This document shows, piece after piece, positions 1-9,475 of a stretch of DNA of 64,000 nucleotides (the first letter of the stretch is position 1; each line of letters opens with the position of its first letter). Made by a program: the position numbers and the translations under genes. The notes beneath the pieces were generated by a model, which saw only the letters and a program-made list of their open reading frames with translations, did not search any database and was not told where the DNA came from. This stretch comes from Enterobacter ludwigii (GTDB taxonomy: Bacteria; Pseudomonadota; Gammaproteobacteria; Enterobacterales; Enterobacteriaceae). The stretch is taken from the NCBI RefSeq assembly GCF_001750725.1, contig NZ_CP017279.1, positions 4,464,001-4,528,000 on the forward strand, in the 5' to 3' direction.

Positions 1-473
1 CGCTGCCGTGGATTGATGAAGGTGCCCTGACGCGCGTAGAGAAGAGCCGCGTCGCGCTGGATAAGATCATCACCAAAGAGGTGGGAGAGAGCAGTAACAT
101 GCGCACCCGCCTGACGAAGCTCGACAAACAGCTGAAAGAGCAGATGAACCGCATTATTGAGCATCGCGCCGACGGCCTGACGTTCCATTACAAGGCAATC
201 GATCAGGTTCGTGCCGACGGTCAGCAGCTGGTGAACCAGGCAATGGGTGGCATCCTGCAGGACAGCATTAACGAGATGGGGGCTAAAGCGGTGCTGAAAG
301 GCGGCGGTAACCCACTGCAGGGCGTGCTCGGTAGCCTGGGCGGTCTGCAGACCTCGATTCAGAACGAGTGGAAGAACCAGGAAGACGATTTCCAGCAGTT
401 CGGCAAAGACGTCTGTAAGCGCGTAGTGTCGCTGGAAGATAGCCGCAAGGCGCTGGTGGGAACGCTGAAGTAA
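1..473 (+). CDS. yggN: YggN, DUF2884 family protein (3' part only)
   Basis: The window opens inside this gene. The frame is open from base 3 and ends with TAA at 471-473, so about 156 C-terminal residues are visible. The sequence is charged and helical, with a middle stretch rich in Gly and Leu (around bases 295-345). I identify it as YggN from the sequence and from its place next to hemW. YggN is a periplasmic protein of unknown function in enteric bacteria; the signal peptide would lie outside the window. The GTG at 81 is internal and is not the start. Confidence 0.8.
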   Translation, partial: LPWIDEGALTRVEKSRVALDKIITKEVGESSNMRTRLTKLDKQLKEQMNRIIEHRADGLTFHYKAIDQVRADGQQLVNQAMGGILQDSINEMGAKAVLKGGGNPLQGVLGSLGGLQTSIQNEWKNQEDDFQQFGKDVCKRVVSLEDSRKALVGTLK

Positions 474-476
474 TTT

Positions 477-560
477 CCCCTCACCCTAAACCTCTCCCCA
501 AAGGGGCGAGGGGATGGTTTGCGCCCTTTCCCTTTTAGAGAGAAGGCCGGGGTGAGGGTT
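477..560. repeat. GC-rich intergenic palindromic repeat, copy 1
   Basis: The stretch begins with CCCCTCACCCT and ends with GGGGTGAGGG, two near-complementary arms. Between them is a smaller hairpin, CCTCTCCCC against GGGGCGAGG. Related units occur at 15181, 30640, 41656, 52525 and 56339. It lies between the converging yggN and DUF559 genes. The right end runs into the DUF559 reading frame and encodes its last residues. Confidence 0.7.
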
Positions 561-903
561 GCAGCATTTGCAGTGTTTCAAGGATCTTTTCTAACACCGC
601 TTCTTCGTTATTCCAGAGTTCGTTGTTCCAAAATCGAATGACATACCAGCCTTTCTCGTTAAGCCAGCACGTTCTTTGACGATCGTATTCCTGCTTTTCA
701 TCATGTTGCCCGCCATCCAGTTCAATAGCCAGATGAGCCGCGCAGCAGGCGAAATCCAGAATGTAGTAATCTACAGGATGTTGTCGACGAAATTTATAAT
801 TTTCGAAACGGCGGCTGCGCAGTAGATACCAAAGCCGTCTTTCTTCTTTTGTCAGCTCCCGTCTGAGCTGTTTTGCATAAGTTCGAGTAATATCCATCCC
901 CAC
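535..903 (-). CDS. DUF559 domain protein (Vsr-like nuclease fold)
   Basis: A 122-aa protein of the DUF559 family, a small relative of the Vsr/restriction-endonuclease fold; its cellular role is unknown. Visible family marks are the RR-FENYKFRRQHPV segment (about 31-44), the VDYYILDFACCAAHLAIELDG segment with Asp50 and Glu61, and DGGQHDE (63-69). These are the usual positions of the acidic nuclease residues. The C-terminus (QPSPRPSL) is encoded by the adjoining palindromic repeat and is probably not part of the fold. In E. coli this place, between yggN and hemW, holds yggM and ansB, so this is a local replacement. It is transcribed leftwards, 57 bases downstream of hemW. Confidence 0.8.
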   Translation of the reverse strand: MGMDITRTYAKQLRRELTKEERRLWYLLRSRRFENYKFRRQHPVDYYILDFACCAAHLAIELDGGQHDEKQEYDRQRTCWLNEKGWYVIRFWNNELWNNEEAVLEKILETLQMLQPSPRPSL

Positions 904-960
904 ACTCTGCCAGCCTTTCCCTCAGCCGGCAGAATGGGGTGCAAAATCCTGAATCAGCCT

Positions 961-2103
961 TCAGGAATCTTCTGCGAGGAACAACTCAAGCAGGGAGTTT
1001 AAAAACAGTTTGCCGTGCTCGGTGATCTGCCAGTAATCCTCACACTCGGTGAGATATCCCTGCGCCAGCGCCTCGTCAATCTGCGGACGAATCGTGGCTT
1101 CCGGCAATCCGGTATAACGCGCAAACTCCGCACGTGGTGCGGGTTCCAGCAAGCGGAAGCGGTTCATAAAGAACTCAAACGGTTTATCCGCCGCCTCAAC
1201 ATCATGCTGACGTTCAAGGTAGCGGCCTTCCATGTAACCACGCGGATGACGCGTTTTGGCGGTACGCAGGATGCGCCCGTCAGGGAAGGTTACTTTACCG
1301 TGTGCGCCACAGCCAATCCCCAGATAATCACCAAAGCGCCAGTAGTTCAGGTTGTGCTGACACTGGTAACCCGGCTTCGCGTATGCGGAGGTTTCGTATT
1401 GCTGATAACCTGCCGCGGTCAAAAGCTGATGACCTTGCTCAAAGATATCCCACAGGGCGTCATCATCCGGCAGCACCGGCGGACGGGAACCAAACAGCGT
1501 GTTTGGCTCAATAGTCAGCTGATACCATGAGAGATGCGGTGGGTTAAGCGCGATCGCCTGACGCAGATCGTCCAGCGCTTCCTCCAGCGACTGGTCCGGC
1601 AGGCCGTGCATCAAATCCAGGTTAAAGCTGCGCAGGCCTAAGCCAGTGGCCAGGTTTGCCGCGCGCTTTGCCTCTTCCGGGCCGTGAATGCGTCCCAGAC
1701 GTTTCAGCTTCGGCTCGCTAAAGCTCTGGACACCGATCGAGATGCGGTTTACGCCTGCACGTTGATAATCGACAAAACGGTCGGCTTCAACGGTGCCGGG
1801 GTTGGCTTCCATTGTTATTTCAGCATCCGCGGCCAGGTTCAGGCGCGCACGCACGCCGTCCAGCAGCGTTTGCATCGCCGGGCCAGAAAGCAGGCTCGGC
1901 GTACCGCCACCAATGAAAATGGTCTTAACTTCACGTCCCTGTGCGTAAGGTACATCGGCATCGAGGTCGGCCAGCAGATGCGCAACGTAGTCATCATGCG
2001 GCACTTCACCTTTCAGCGCGTGCGAGTTGAAATCGCAGTACGGGCATTTCTGCACGCACCACGGGATGTGAATATAAAGACTCAGAGGCGGCAAATTAGC
2101 CAT
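961..2103 (-). CDS. hemW: HemW, radical SAM heme chaperone
   Basis: 380 aa, close to E. coli HemW (formerly YggW). The family resembles oxygen-independent coproporphyrinogen oxidase but in E. coli is viewed as a heme-trafficking protein, not an oxidase. The radical-SAM cluster motif C-VQK-C-PY-C is at about residues 16-23, just after IHIPW. The glycine-rich [11 protein letters not shown]-binding segment follows near residue 66. The N-terminus overlaps the end of rdgB by 8 bases, so it is the last gene of the leftward yggS-yggT-yggU-rdgB-hemW run. No truncation is seen. Confidence 0.95.
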   Translation of the reverse strand: MANLPPLSLYIHIPWCVQKCPYCDFNSHALKGEVPHDDYVAHLLADLDADVPYAQGREVKTIFIGGGTPSLLSGPAMQTLLDGVRARLNLAADAEITMEANPGTVEADRFVDYQRAGVNRISIGVQSFSEPKLKRLGRIHGPEEAKRAANLATGLGLRSFNLDLMHGLPDQSLEEALDDLRQAIALNPPHLSWYQLTIEPNTLFGSRPPVLPDDDALWDIFEQGHQLLTAAGYQQYETSAYAKPGYQCQHNLNYWRFGDYLGIGCGAHGKVTFPDGRILRTAKTRHPRGYMEGRYLERQHDVEAADKPFEFFMNRFRLLEPAPRAEFARYTGLPEATIRPQIDEALAQGYLTECEDYWQITEHGKLFLNSLLELFLAEDS

Positions 2104-2689
2104 TACGCAGTGCTTCCAGTAACAGTTTCAGGGCGCGTCCACGGTGGGAAATCGCGCTTTTCTCTTCGCGGGACAGTTCCGCAGCGGTTTTGCCCTCAGA
2201 CGGGACAAAGAAAATCGGGTCGTAGCCAAAGCCACCACTGCCTGCCGCTTCACGGGTAATCACACCCGGCCAGCTGCCGTGGCAGACGACTGGCGTAGGG
2301 TCTTCGGCATGACGCAGATAGACCAGTACGCAGTGGAACTGAGCCTGGCGTTTATCATCTGGCACGTCTTTCAGCGCGACAAGCAGCTTTTCCAGATTCT
2401 GCTGGTCGGTGGCATCGATGCCTGAATAGCGTGCGGAGTAGATACCCGGCGCACCGCCAAGGGCATCTACCGCCAGACCGGAGTCGTCGGCAATCGCGGG
2501 CAAACCGGTAATCTGTGCGGCATGGCGCGCTTTCAGGATCGCGTTTTCGATAAACGTCAGCCCTGTCTCTTCAGCGGACTCCACACCCAGTTCGGTCTGT
2601 GCAACGACATCCAGTCCAAAATCATTTAATAGCGAGGCCAGCTCGCGCACTTTACCGGCGTTACCGGTAGCGAGAACAACTTTCTGCAT
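2096..2689 (-). CDS. rdgB: RdgB, dITP/XTP pyrophosphatase
   Basis: 197 aa, the full family length. It hydrolyses non-canonical purine nucleoside triphosphates (dITP, XTP, ITP) to monophosphates and keeps them out of DNA. The nucleotide-binding N-terminus [10 protein letters not shown] (7-16), the ADDSGL motif (67-72) and the C-terminal SHRGRAL (180-186) are all present. It starts 3 bases after the end of yggU and overlaps hemW, so translation is probably coupled through the operon. Confidence 0.96.
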   Translation of the reverse strand: MQKVVLATGNAGKVRELASLLNDFGLDVVAQTELGVESAEETGLTFIENAILKARHAAQITGLPAIADDSGLAVDALGGAPGIYSARYSGIDATDQQNLEKLLVALKDVPDDKRQAQFHCVLVYLRHAEDPTPVVCHGSWPGVITREAAGSGGFGYDPIFFVPSEGKTAAELSREEKSAISHRGRALKLLLEALRNG

Positions 2690-2692
2690 GGT

Positions 2693-2989
2693 TTAATCCT
2701 GCTCTGTCAGCGCCGCGACTTCCGTCGGGATAGATTGCGGGTTAAGAATTTTTACCTGTTTATGCCGCCCAAGTTCACCTTTCTCGATGATCACCTGGCT
2801 TTTGGCGACACGAAACTGTTTTGCCAGATATTTGGTCAGATGCGCATTCGCCTGGCCATCAACCGGTGGGGCAGTGATGGCGACTTTTAGCTCGTCGCCA
2901 TGCAGTCCAACAATACTGTCACGGCTGGCTTTCGGCTGAATATACAGCCGTAAAACCAGCCCGTCAGCGCAGGTGCTCACTGCACTCAT
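2693..2989 (-). CDS. yggU: YggU, DUF167 family protein
   Basis: 98 aa if started at ATG 2989. I prefer this over the upstream codon at 3001 because it gives the MSAV start of the E. coli protein and makes an ATGA overlap with the yggT stop. It is a small alpha/beta DUF167 protein with no established biochemical role. The conserved IQPKASRD (about 17-24) and PPVDGQAN (about 41-48) segments are present. It sits between yggT and rdgB in the operon. Confidence 0.93.
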   Translation of the reverse strand: MSAVSTCADGLVLRLYIQPKASRDSIVGLHGDELKVAITAPPVDGQANAHLTKYLAKQFRVAKSQVIIEKGELGRHKQVKILNPQSIPTEVAALTEQD

Positions 2990-3552
2990 AGCGCCATCCA
3001 CAGCCCCGGCAGCAGCATATCGCCCGTGGACTGTAACAGCTCAGCGATCCCCATATTCACGACGTACAGCAGCAGAACCAGGATCATCGGAGAGAAATCG
3101 ATGCCGCCCATAGACGGAAGCAGGTTACGGATTGGACGCAGCAGCGGTTCAGCCAGCTGAATTAACGCGTACTCCACCGGACTACGGCCCTGGCTTACCC
3201 AGCTCATGATCGCCATGACCAGCAGCACCCAGAAGATCAGCAGACCGACGGTTTTTATCAGGATCAGAACGGCGGCAATCCAGATTATCGGCTGGAAGGT
3301 GATAACCATAAACAGCACAATCGCTTTGATCACGCTCAGAATAAACGCGACCAGCAGAGAAGCACTGTCAATGGGGCCCATCGCCGGAATGACGCGACGC
3401 AGCGGTCCTACGATAGGTTGCGTGATTTTCACGACAAACTGCGAGAACGGATTGTAAAAATCACAGCGGGCCCACTGCATCCAGACGCGCAGTAACAGCG
3501 CCATCGTATACAGCTCAATGACCGTTGAAAGCAGGAAAGTCAACGTCTTCAT
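2986..3552 (-). CDS. yggT: YggT, integral membrane protein
   Basis: 188 aa, the full E. coli length. It is strongly hydrophobic with two copies of the YGGT domain. Each has a hydrophobic helix followed by a short conserved segment ending in a P-[IL]-[LV]-[GR]-[PR]-[LI]-R pattern ([12 protein letters not shown] near 45-56 and [12 protein letters not shown] near 136-147). The family is linked to osmotic tolerance and membrane organisation in other bacteria, but the E. coli role is unsettled. It lies 21 bases after yggS, and its stop overlaps the yggU start. Confidence 0.92.
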   Translation of the reverse strand: MKTLTFLLSTVIELYTMALLLRVWMQWARCDFYNPFSQFVVKITQPIVGPLRRVIPAMGPIDSASLLVAFILSVIKAIVLFMVITFQPIIWIAAVLILIKTVGLLIFWVLLVMAIMSWVSQGRSPVEYALIQLAEPLLRPIRNLLPSMGGIDFSPMILVLLLYVVNMGIAELLQSTGDMLLPGLWMAL

Positions 3553-3573
3553 GGCGTTCCTCAGGTTTCCTTA

Positions 3574-4275
3574 TTATTGGGTGTAATCGCGCGCACCGAA
3601 AATTGCTGTGCCGATGCGCACCATAGTGCTGCCTGCCGCGATGGCGGCTTCCATATCATCCGACATGCCCAGAGAAAGCGTGTCTACCGTTTCATAGCGC
3701 CCTTTAAGCGCCTCAAATGCTACAGCCATTTGCTGTGCCACGGCAAACTGCCTTTCATAACTTGACTCCGGTGCAGGGATGGCCATTAACCCGCGCAGGG
3801 TTAAGCGCGGCAGTGCCGCGACATCTGCTGCCAGCGCATCCAGTTCTTCCAGCGCAATACCGGACTTGCTGTTTTCGTCACTGATGTTGACCTGAATCAG
3901 CACATTCAGCGGCGGTAACGCTTCAGGGCGCTGGTCGTTCAGGCGCGAAGCAATACGCAAACGGTCAATGGTATGGCACCAGTCGAAATGTTCAGCGACC
4001 AGACGGCTTTTGTTCGACTGCAAGGGGCCAATAAAGTGCCATTGCAGATCCGTCTTCCCCTGTTCCTGGAAGAAGCGAATTTTATCCACGCCCTCCTGCA
4101 CGTAGTTTTCACCAAACGCATGCTGACCCGCCTCAATCGCATCTGCGATGGCGCTCGCAGGCTTGGTTTTACTCACTGCAAGTAACGTAATTTCTTCTGA
4201 AGCACGGCCGCAACGTGTTGCTGCAGCTGAGATTTTGTCCCGGACCTGTGCCAGGTTGTGCGCAATGTCGTTCAT
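3574..4275 (-). CDS. yggS: YggS, PLP homeostasis protein (PLPBP family)
   Basis: 233 aa, the normal length. It is a single-domain PLP-binding protein with the fold of the alanine racemase N-terminal domain; it binds pyridoxal phosphate and affects vitamin B6 and amino-acid balance rather than catalysing a known reaction. LLAVSKTKP (about 31-39) carries the PLP lysine, and FGENYVQE (54-61), WHFIGPLQSNK and LSLGMSDDMEAAI follow as in the family. It is the first gene of the leftward operon and is divergent from yggR: the two starts are only 18 bases apart (4275 and 4293). Confidence 0.95.
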   Translation of the reverse strand: MNDIAHNLAQVRDKISAAATRCGRASEEITLLAVSKTKPASAIADAIEAGQHAFGENYVQEGVDKIRFFQEQGKTDLQWHFIGPLQSNKSRLVAEHFDWCHTIDRLRIASRLNDQRPEALPPLNVLIQVNISDENSKSGIALEELDALAADVAALPRLTLRGLMAIPAPESSYERQFAVAQQMAVAFEALKGRYETVDTLSLGMSDDMEAAIAAGSTMVRIGTAIFGARDYTQ

Positions 4276-4292
4276 TTTCCGAGGAGTATTGT

Positions 4293-5318
4293 ATGGATGT
4301 GGAAGAAATTGTGGCCCTTAGTGTAAAGCATAATGTCTCCGATCTACACCTGTGCAGTGATTCGCCACCGCGCTGGCGCAGATCAGGTCGTCTTGAACCC
4401 GCACCGTTTCCGCCTCCCGAAGTCGATACGCTATTAAAAGCGTGGCTCAACGATGAACAGCAGGGAACGTGGTGGGCGAACGGGCAGGTGGATTTTGCCG
4501 TCACCCTGGCGGGCAACCAGCGCCTGCGCGGAAGCGCGTTTAAACAGACAAGCGGCGTCTCAATGACGCTGCGGCTGTTGCCCGGGGTCTGCCCGCAACT
4601 CCCCGCGTTGGGGGTGCCCCGGGTTGTTCCTGAGCTGTTATCCAGTGACAACGGGTTGATCCTGGTCACCGGGGCAACCGGCAGCGGTTAGTCCACTACG
4701 CTGGCAGCGATGGTAGATTTTCTTAATCACCATACTGACGGGCATATTCTGACGCTCGAAGACCCGGTGGAGTTTCTGTACCAGAGCGAACGTTGCCTGA
4801 TCCAGCAGCGCGAGATTGGCCAACACAGCCCGTCATTTGCCGACGCGCTGCGCGGGGCGTTACGCCAGGATCCTGATGTCATACTGCTGGGTGAGCTGCG
4901 CGACAGTGAAACAATCCGCCTCGCGCTGACGGCGGCGGAAACCGGACATCTGGTGCTCGCGACACTGCATACCCGCGGGGCAGCGCAGGCGATTGAGCGG
5001 CTGGTCGATACGTTTCCGGCGCAGGAGAAAGAGCCGGTGCGCAATCAGCTGGCCGGCAGCCTGCGGGCGGTGCTGGCGCAAAAGCTCCTCCCCGATGCGC
5101 AGGGCGGGCGCGTGGCGCTTTATGAGCTGCTGGTGAATACTCCGGCGGCGGCGAATCTCATTCGCGAAGGAAAAACGTGGCAATTGCCCGGTATTATTCA
5201 AACCGGCCAGCAGGCGGGGATGCAGAACTTTGACCAGAGCCTGGCTGAAAGACGGGCGCAGGGGCAACTCCAGGCCCCGGCGCTCAATAACCCTGTTCGA
5301 AATAGCTTTCGAGAATGA
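4293..5318 (+). pseudogene. yggR: yggR, PilT-like ATPase gene with an amber codon at the Walker A lysine
   Basis: The frame runs from ATG 4293 to TGA 5318 (341 codons), matching E. coli YggR throughout, except for one in-frame TAG at 4689-4691 (codon 133). The codons around it read G-A-T-G-S-G-stop-S-T-T, so the stop replaces the invariant Walker A lysine. A single A-to-T change of AAG would explain it. Downstream parts are intact: LEDPVEF, DPDVILLGELRDSET (Walker B) and LATLHTRGAAQA. YggR belongs to the type IV pilus retraction (PilT) ATPase family; its role in enterics is unknown. The 132-aa product would lack the ATPase core. A sequencing error cannot be excluded. The end overlaps ruvX by 35 bases, tail to tail. 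Confidence 0.88.
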
Positions 5319-5700
5319 TGACAGCAGACGCGGAGTCAACGCTGCCTTTGTTGAGAGCCCTGAAGCCGCCGTGTTCAAAAAGACCTGCGCGTGCTTCAAC
5401 GGTGCTCAGACGCTCGTCGTGGAGCTTCACGGAGACGCCAAAGCGGCCATGGATTTTATTGGCGAACTTACGCGCTCGGGCGGTAAGCGGTTGTTCAGTG
5501 CCATCCATGTTCAGCGGTAACCCAACGATGACGTCATCCGGCTGCCACTCTTTTAGCAGGCGCTCGATGAGGTTCCAGTCCGGTGTGCCGTCACTGGCCT
5601 TCAGAGCCGTGAGCGGGCGTGCGGTACCCGTGATTCGCTGACCCACGGCGACGCCTATGCTTTTGGTGCCAAAATCGAAGGCCAGAAGTGTTCCGCTCAT
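5284..5700 (-). CDS. ruvX: RuvX/YqgF, Holliday junction resolvase-like / pre-16S rRNA nuclease
   Basis: 138 aa, the full family length. RNase H-like fold with [16 protein letters not shown] (4-19) carrying the first catalytic Asp, [12 protein letters not shown] (58-69) and LHDERLST (94-101). In E. coli it takes part in maturing the 5' end of 16S rRNA and is essential. Its ATG shares one base with the TGA of yqgE (TGATG), so the two are probably translationally coupled. Confidence 0.95.
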   Translation of the reverse strand: MSGTLLAFDFGTKSIGVAVGQRITGTARPLTALKASDGTPDWNLIERLLKEWQPDDVIVGLPLNMDGTEQPLTARARKFANKIHGRFGVSVKLHDERLSTVEARAGLFEHGGFRALNKGSVDSASAVIILESYFEQGY

Positions 5701-6260
5701 CAGGCATGCCCCGCTACGCCAGGCATAGTCAGGATATCAATGCCGATCAGTTTCGCGGCGTCACGCCAGCGATCGGCAATAGGGGTTTTAAACAGAATGT
5801 TCATGTCCGCAGGCGCGGTCAGCCAGGCGTTATCGAGGATCTCTTGCTCAAGCTGGCCTTTCTCCCAGGAAGAGTAGCCCAGGGCCACCAGCACTTCCGA
5901 CGGCTGCTCAGCGGTACCCAGCGTTTCGAGCACGTCGCGAGAGGTCGTAATGACGGTGTTGTCAGAGATGCGAATACTGGAAGAGAAGACCGGCGGTGTA
6001 TGCAGGATAAAACCGCGATCCTCTGCGAGTGGCCCGCCCAGCATCACCGGTTTATCAAGCCTGATTTCCGGCAGACGCTCTTCAGCCGAAATTTTCAGCT
6101 TGTCCAGAATCCCTTCAACCTGCAGGTTTTCCAGCGGTTTGTTGATGATAATGCCCATCGCGCCGTCTTCATTGTATTCACAAATATAAACCACGGCGCG
6201 GCGAAAAATCGGATCCTGGAGAGCAGGCATGGCAATAAGAAAGTGATGCTGTAAATTCAT
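5700..6260 (-). CDS. yqgE: YqgE, UPF0301/DUF179 family protein
   Basis: 186 aa from ATG 6260 ([12 protein letters not shown]), as in E. coli; the frame extends upstream to 6314 but those residues are not conserved. Family motifs are present: [44 protein letters not shown] and [12 protein letters not shown]. No biochemical function is established for the family. The constant pairing with ruvX (one-base overlap here) is the main hint about its role. Confidence 0.93.
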   Translation of the reverse strand: MNLQHHFLIAMPALQDPIFRRAVVYICEYNEDGAMGIIINKPLENLQVEGILDKLKISAEERLPEIRLDKPVMLGGPLAEDRGFILHTPPVFSSSIRISDNTVITTSRDVLETLGTAEQPSEVLVALGYSSWEKGQLEQEILDNAWLTAPADMNILFKTPIADRWRDAAKLIGIDILTMPGVAGHA

Positions 6261-6346
6261 TGTCAGAGGTACTGTTTCCTGGTTTAAAAAGCGACAGCCC
6301 CAGTATGCGGACAAACCGGGGTGCTGTCACTAATAGTATTGAAAGG

Positions 6347-7294
6347 TTATTTCTGTAAACGTTTCTCGATGGCGTCCATCAGCATTCCGGTGATCGAAAT
6401 CGGGAATTCCGCTTCGATTTCACGAATACAGGTTGGGCTGGTCACGTTCACTTCGGTCAGGCGATCGCCGATGATATCCAGGCCGACAAAAATCAGGCCC
6501 TTGGCTTTCAGTGTCGGGCCAACGCGGCGGGCAATTTCCCAGTCGCTTTCACTTAACGGGCGCGGCTCACCGCGGCCACCGGCCGCCAGGTTACCGCGGG
6601 TTTCGCCGCCCTGCGGGATACGCGCGAGGCAATACGGCACCGGTTCACCATCCACCACCAGAACGCGTTTATCGCCATCTTTAATGGCCGGGAGGTAGTT
6701 TTGTGCCATGCAGTAACGCGTGCCCAGCTCGGTCAGCGTTTCGGCAATCACCCCAATATTCGGGTCGCTCTCCTTCACGCGGAAAATAGATGCGCCACCC
6801 ATGCCGTCCAGCGGTTTCATGATGATGTCGCCGTGTTTCTGCCAGAACGCTTTCAGCTGTGCCTTGTTGCGGGTCACCAGCGTTTCAGGCGTCAGGTCAG
6901 AGAACCATGCGGTGTAGAGCTTCTCGTTACAGTCGCGCAGGCTCTGCGGTTTGTTGACGATCAGCGTTCCTTTCTCTTCCGCGCGCTCAAGGATATAGGT
7001 GCAGTAGATGTATTCGGTGTCGAACGGAGGATCTTTACGCATCAGAATGACATTGAGGTCGGCAAGGGCAATATCCTGCTCGGTGCCGAATTCATACCAT
7101 TTGTCGTAATTCTGCTCGACGTTAACGATGCGGGTGCGTGCGCGGGCTTCACCGTTGATCAGGTAAAGATCGTTCATCTCCATGTAGTGGAGTTCATAGC
7201 CGCGACGCTGCGCTTCCAGCAGCATCGCGAAGCTGGAATCTTTCTTGATGTTAATGTTTGCGATGGGATCCATCACGATGCCGAGCTTGATCAT
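6347..7294 (-). CDS. gshB: GshB, glutathione synthetase
   Basis: About 315 aa. It joins gamma-glutamylcysteine and glycine with ATP, the second step of glutathione synthesis, in the cytoplasm. ATP-grasp features are visible: IIMKPLDGMGGASIF (glycine-rich loop), RVLVVDGEPVPYCLARIP, GGETRGNLAAGGRGE and the metal-binding EVNVTSPTCIREIE. I chose ATG 7294 over ATG 7300 because GGAG is correctly spaced only for the inner one. The gene lies 87 bases upstream of yqgE-ruvX in the same orientation. Confidence 0.95.
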   Translation of the reverse strand: MIKLGIVMDPIANINIKKDSSFAMLLEAQRRGYELHYMEMNDLYLINGEARARTRIVNVEQNYDKWYEFGTEQDIALADLNVILMRKDPPFDTEYIYCTYILERAEEKGTLIVNKPQSLRDCNEKLYTAWFSDLTPETLVTRNKAQLKAFWQKHGDIIMKPLDGMGGASIFRVKESDPNIGVIAETLTELGTRYCMAQNYLPAIKDGDKRVLVVDGEPVPYCLARIPQGGETRGNLAAGGRGEPRPLSESDWEIARRVGPTLKAKGLIFVGLDIIGDRLTEVNVTSPTCIREIEAEFPISITGMLMDAIEKRLQK

Positions 7295-7333
7295 TTTCAT
7301 CTCCGTTAAAAGCCTGAGGGCTCAGGCTTAGCG

Positions 7334-8065
7334 TTAACCCAGATCGCCAAAACGCACCTGTAGCGCGGTAATGGCTGTGAGTGCCGTTGTCTCAGTACGC
7401 AGAACGCGAGGTCCCAACAGAATATCAGTAAACTGGTAACGCGCCGTCATGGCAATTTCGTCAGCGGACAAGCCGCCTTCCGGACCAATCAGCAGGCGAA
7501 CACGTTCAACGGGTAGCGGCAGCGTATTGATGCTGGCGCTGGCGCGTGGATGGAGATTGAGCTTCAGCCCGCTTTCCTCTTCAGCACACCAGTCCTCCAG
7601 ATCCATCGCCGGGCGGATCTCCGGAATACGGTTGCGGCCACTCTGTTCACAGGCAGCAATGGCAATTTTCTGCCACTGCTGGATCTTTTTATTCAGACGT
7701 TCCGCATCCAGTTTAACGCCACAGCGCTCAGAAAAAAGTGGCGTAATGAGGCTTACACCCAGTTCAATGGATTTCTGGATGGTGAACTCCATCTTTTCTC
7801 CGCGCGACATCACCTGTCCCAGGTGTATGTGCAGCGGAGATTCACGGTCATCCACTTCGCCGCGCAATATCGTTACATGCACGCTTTTTTTATCAGCACG
7901 CGTAATTTCCGCGTCGAAAACCTGATTAGAACCATCAAACAGCTGAATAGCTTGTCCTGCTCCCATGCGCAGTACGCGACCAACATGGTTGGCGGCATCG
8001 TCAGAGAGGGCAATTTCGCGGCCGACGGTAATCAGCTCAGGGTGGTAGATGCGAGGAATGCGCAT
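7334..8065 (-). CDS. rsmE: RsmE, 16S rRNA m3U1498 methyltransferase
   Basis: 243 aa from ATG 8065 ([10 protein letters not shown]), the E. coli length. It methylates U1498 of 16S rRNA using SAM. N-terminal PUA-like part (about 1-72) followed by a SPOUT domain: [34 protein letters not shown], and the knot region [14 protein letters not shown] and [13 protein letters not shown]. It is 39 bases upstream of gshB in the same direction. Confidence 0.95.
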   Translation of the reverse strand: MRIPRIYHPELITVGREIALSDDAANHVGRVLRMGAGQAIQLFDGSNQVFDAEITRADKKSVHVTILRGEVDDRESPLHIHLGQVMSRGEKMEFTIQKSIELGVSLITPLFSERCGVKLDAERLNKKIQQWQKIAIAACEQSGRNRIPEIRPAMDLEDWCAEEESGLKLNLHPRASASINTLPLPVERVRLLIGPEGGLSADEIAMTARYQFTDILLGPRVLRTETTALTAITALQVRFGDLG

Positions 8066-8117
8066 AGTCAGAAATTCCATATGTCATGCGGTATAAGCGA
8101 ATTGCCGCTAGTGTAGG

Positions 8118-8825
8118 TTAGCTCTTTTGCGCCTGGCAAGCCCGCTGGACGTAAGGGTTATGATTACCCTGAACTTTCGCGATGCGCGCGTCACGCTGGC
8201 ATTCCCATTCCGTCACCGGATATTGCTTGTCCCATGCGTTGAACAGTTGCGTCTGCTGGCGGGAAAGGTTGAGGTCGTAACGGTCACGCATATAGAAATA
8301 GGTGCGGGCGATACTGCCGCGCGCGCGGGCCGGGGGCTCAGCGACTTTCTCTTTAAAATCAACCTTCATGCCGCACTGGCCGTACTGACCCTCTCCGCCG
8401 TTCCACTGGCTGTACATAAAGTTGCCGCGATCGCCATTCACCTCGCCAACCGCGGGTTGCAGGTTGTGCATATCGCTTTCCATCTGGCGATAGACCGGAT
8501 CTTTGGCGCAATTTTTACGACCGCCATCCTGCCAGCACTGACGCTGGTGGCCAAACTGCCATGCCGGCACCACGTGTTCCCACTCGATGCGGCTGGCGCG
8601 GTTTTCATTCTTACGCACTTTATAGCCGCAGGATTCGAGATCAACGATCCCTTTTTTACCCTGCCAGTTAATCTTACAGCCGCAATAAAAATCACCGGGA
8701 ACATCCGCGTTGACCTTTACGCCTGCCGCTTTTGCCTGGGAGAAACTGTTAATACCGTCGGCCAGAGCCTGGCCGGAGAGTGCTGTCGCCAGAAAAGCGA
8801 CCGCGAGAGAAAAATTACGGGACAT
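8118..8825 (-). CDS. endA: EndA, periplasmic DNA endonuclease I
   Basis: 235 aa from ATG 8825, the E. coli length. It is a non-specific nuclease cutting double-stranded DNA in the periplasm. The N-terminus [20 protein letters not shown] followed by ADG is a clear Sec signal peptide. The His-Cys/beta-beta-alpha metal region appears as [14 protein letters not shown], followed by [19 protein letters not shown]. It has six or more cysteines, consistent with disulfides. It lies between sprT and rsmE, all leftward. Confidence 0.95.
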   Translation of the reverse strand: MSRNFSLAVAFLATALSGQALADGINSFSQAKAAGVKVNADVPGDFYCGCKINWQGKKGIVDLESCGYKVRKNENRASRIEWEHVVPAWQFGHQRQCWQDGGRKNCAKDPVYRQMESDMHNLQPAVGEVNGDRGNFMYSQWNGGEGQYGQCGMKVDFKEKVAEPPARARGSIARTYFYMRDRYDLNLSRQQTQLFNAWDKQYPVTEWECQRDARIAKVQGNHNPYVQRACQAQKS

Positions 8826-8919
8826 CTTACACTCCGTGTCAAAACGAGCCCGCAACGTAACGAATGTTGTTCCTGTATGCAATCAGTCAGATCAGGAAAG
8901 TTCCTGAAAGTTCAGTTGG

Positions 8920-9417
8920 TTATTCCGCGACCAGCGGTTCACCACATTTGACGCAACGGTAGGTGGCCTCGCCGCGCACCACGCGATTATGACGGCGGAC
9001 GGTAAGCTGATGCTGCTGACACTGGCAGCGGTAGGGGAAGGTATTGCGGCGTACCGACTCAAGTTCAAACTGATGGGTTCTGCGTGCCGGAACGCCCAGC
9101 ACGGCTTCCATCATCCACTTCCACTCTTTGCCGTGGGGTGCCACGCGGCCAAAGTGTTTCCATACCAGCAGGTGCGCCAGCTCGTGCGGCACCACTTCCT
9201 CAATAAAAGCCTGCTGATTTTCCAGCATCAGCACCGGGTTCAGACGGATCTCATAGGATTCGAGCCACGCCGTGCCCGCCGCCGTGCCACGCTGTTGGTA
9301 GACGAGTTTCGGCTCAGGGTAATTCCGGCCGAGTTTCAGGTTGGCCTGGGCGAGTTTTTCCCGCAGGCTGCGCATAACGGCTTGCTGAAGGGCGATGGGG
9401 AGACGGGGTGCTTTCAT
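8920..9417 (-). CDS. sprT: SprT, zinc metalloprotease-like protein
   Basis: 165 aa from ATG 9417 ([10 protein letters not shown]). The longer frame to 9492 adds a stretch not seen in E. coli SprT. It contains the zinc motif [13 protein letters not shown] (HExxH plus a downstream His) and a C-terminal zinc-ribbon-like part (YRCQCQ...YRCVKCG). The family is related to the DNA-protein crosslink protease SPRTN; the role in bacteria is not settled. The gene begins 59 bases past the galP stop. Confidence 0.93.
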   Translation of the reverse strand: MKAPRLPIALQQAVMRSLREKLAQANLKLGRNYPEPKLVYQQRGTAAGTAWLESYEIRLNPVLMLENQQAFIEEVVPHELAHLLVWKHFGRVAPHGKEWKWMMEAVLGVPARRTHQFELESVRRNTFPYRCQCQQHQLTVRRHNRVVRGEATYRCVKCGEPLVAE

Positions 9418-9475
9418 AGGGGCAGAGCATAAAGCGCGAAGCGGGGAGGTGCAAGAGGCACCTCCCGCCAGAGAA

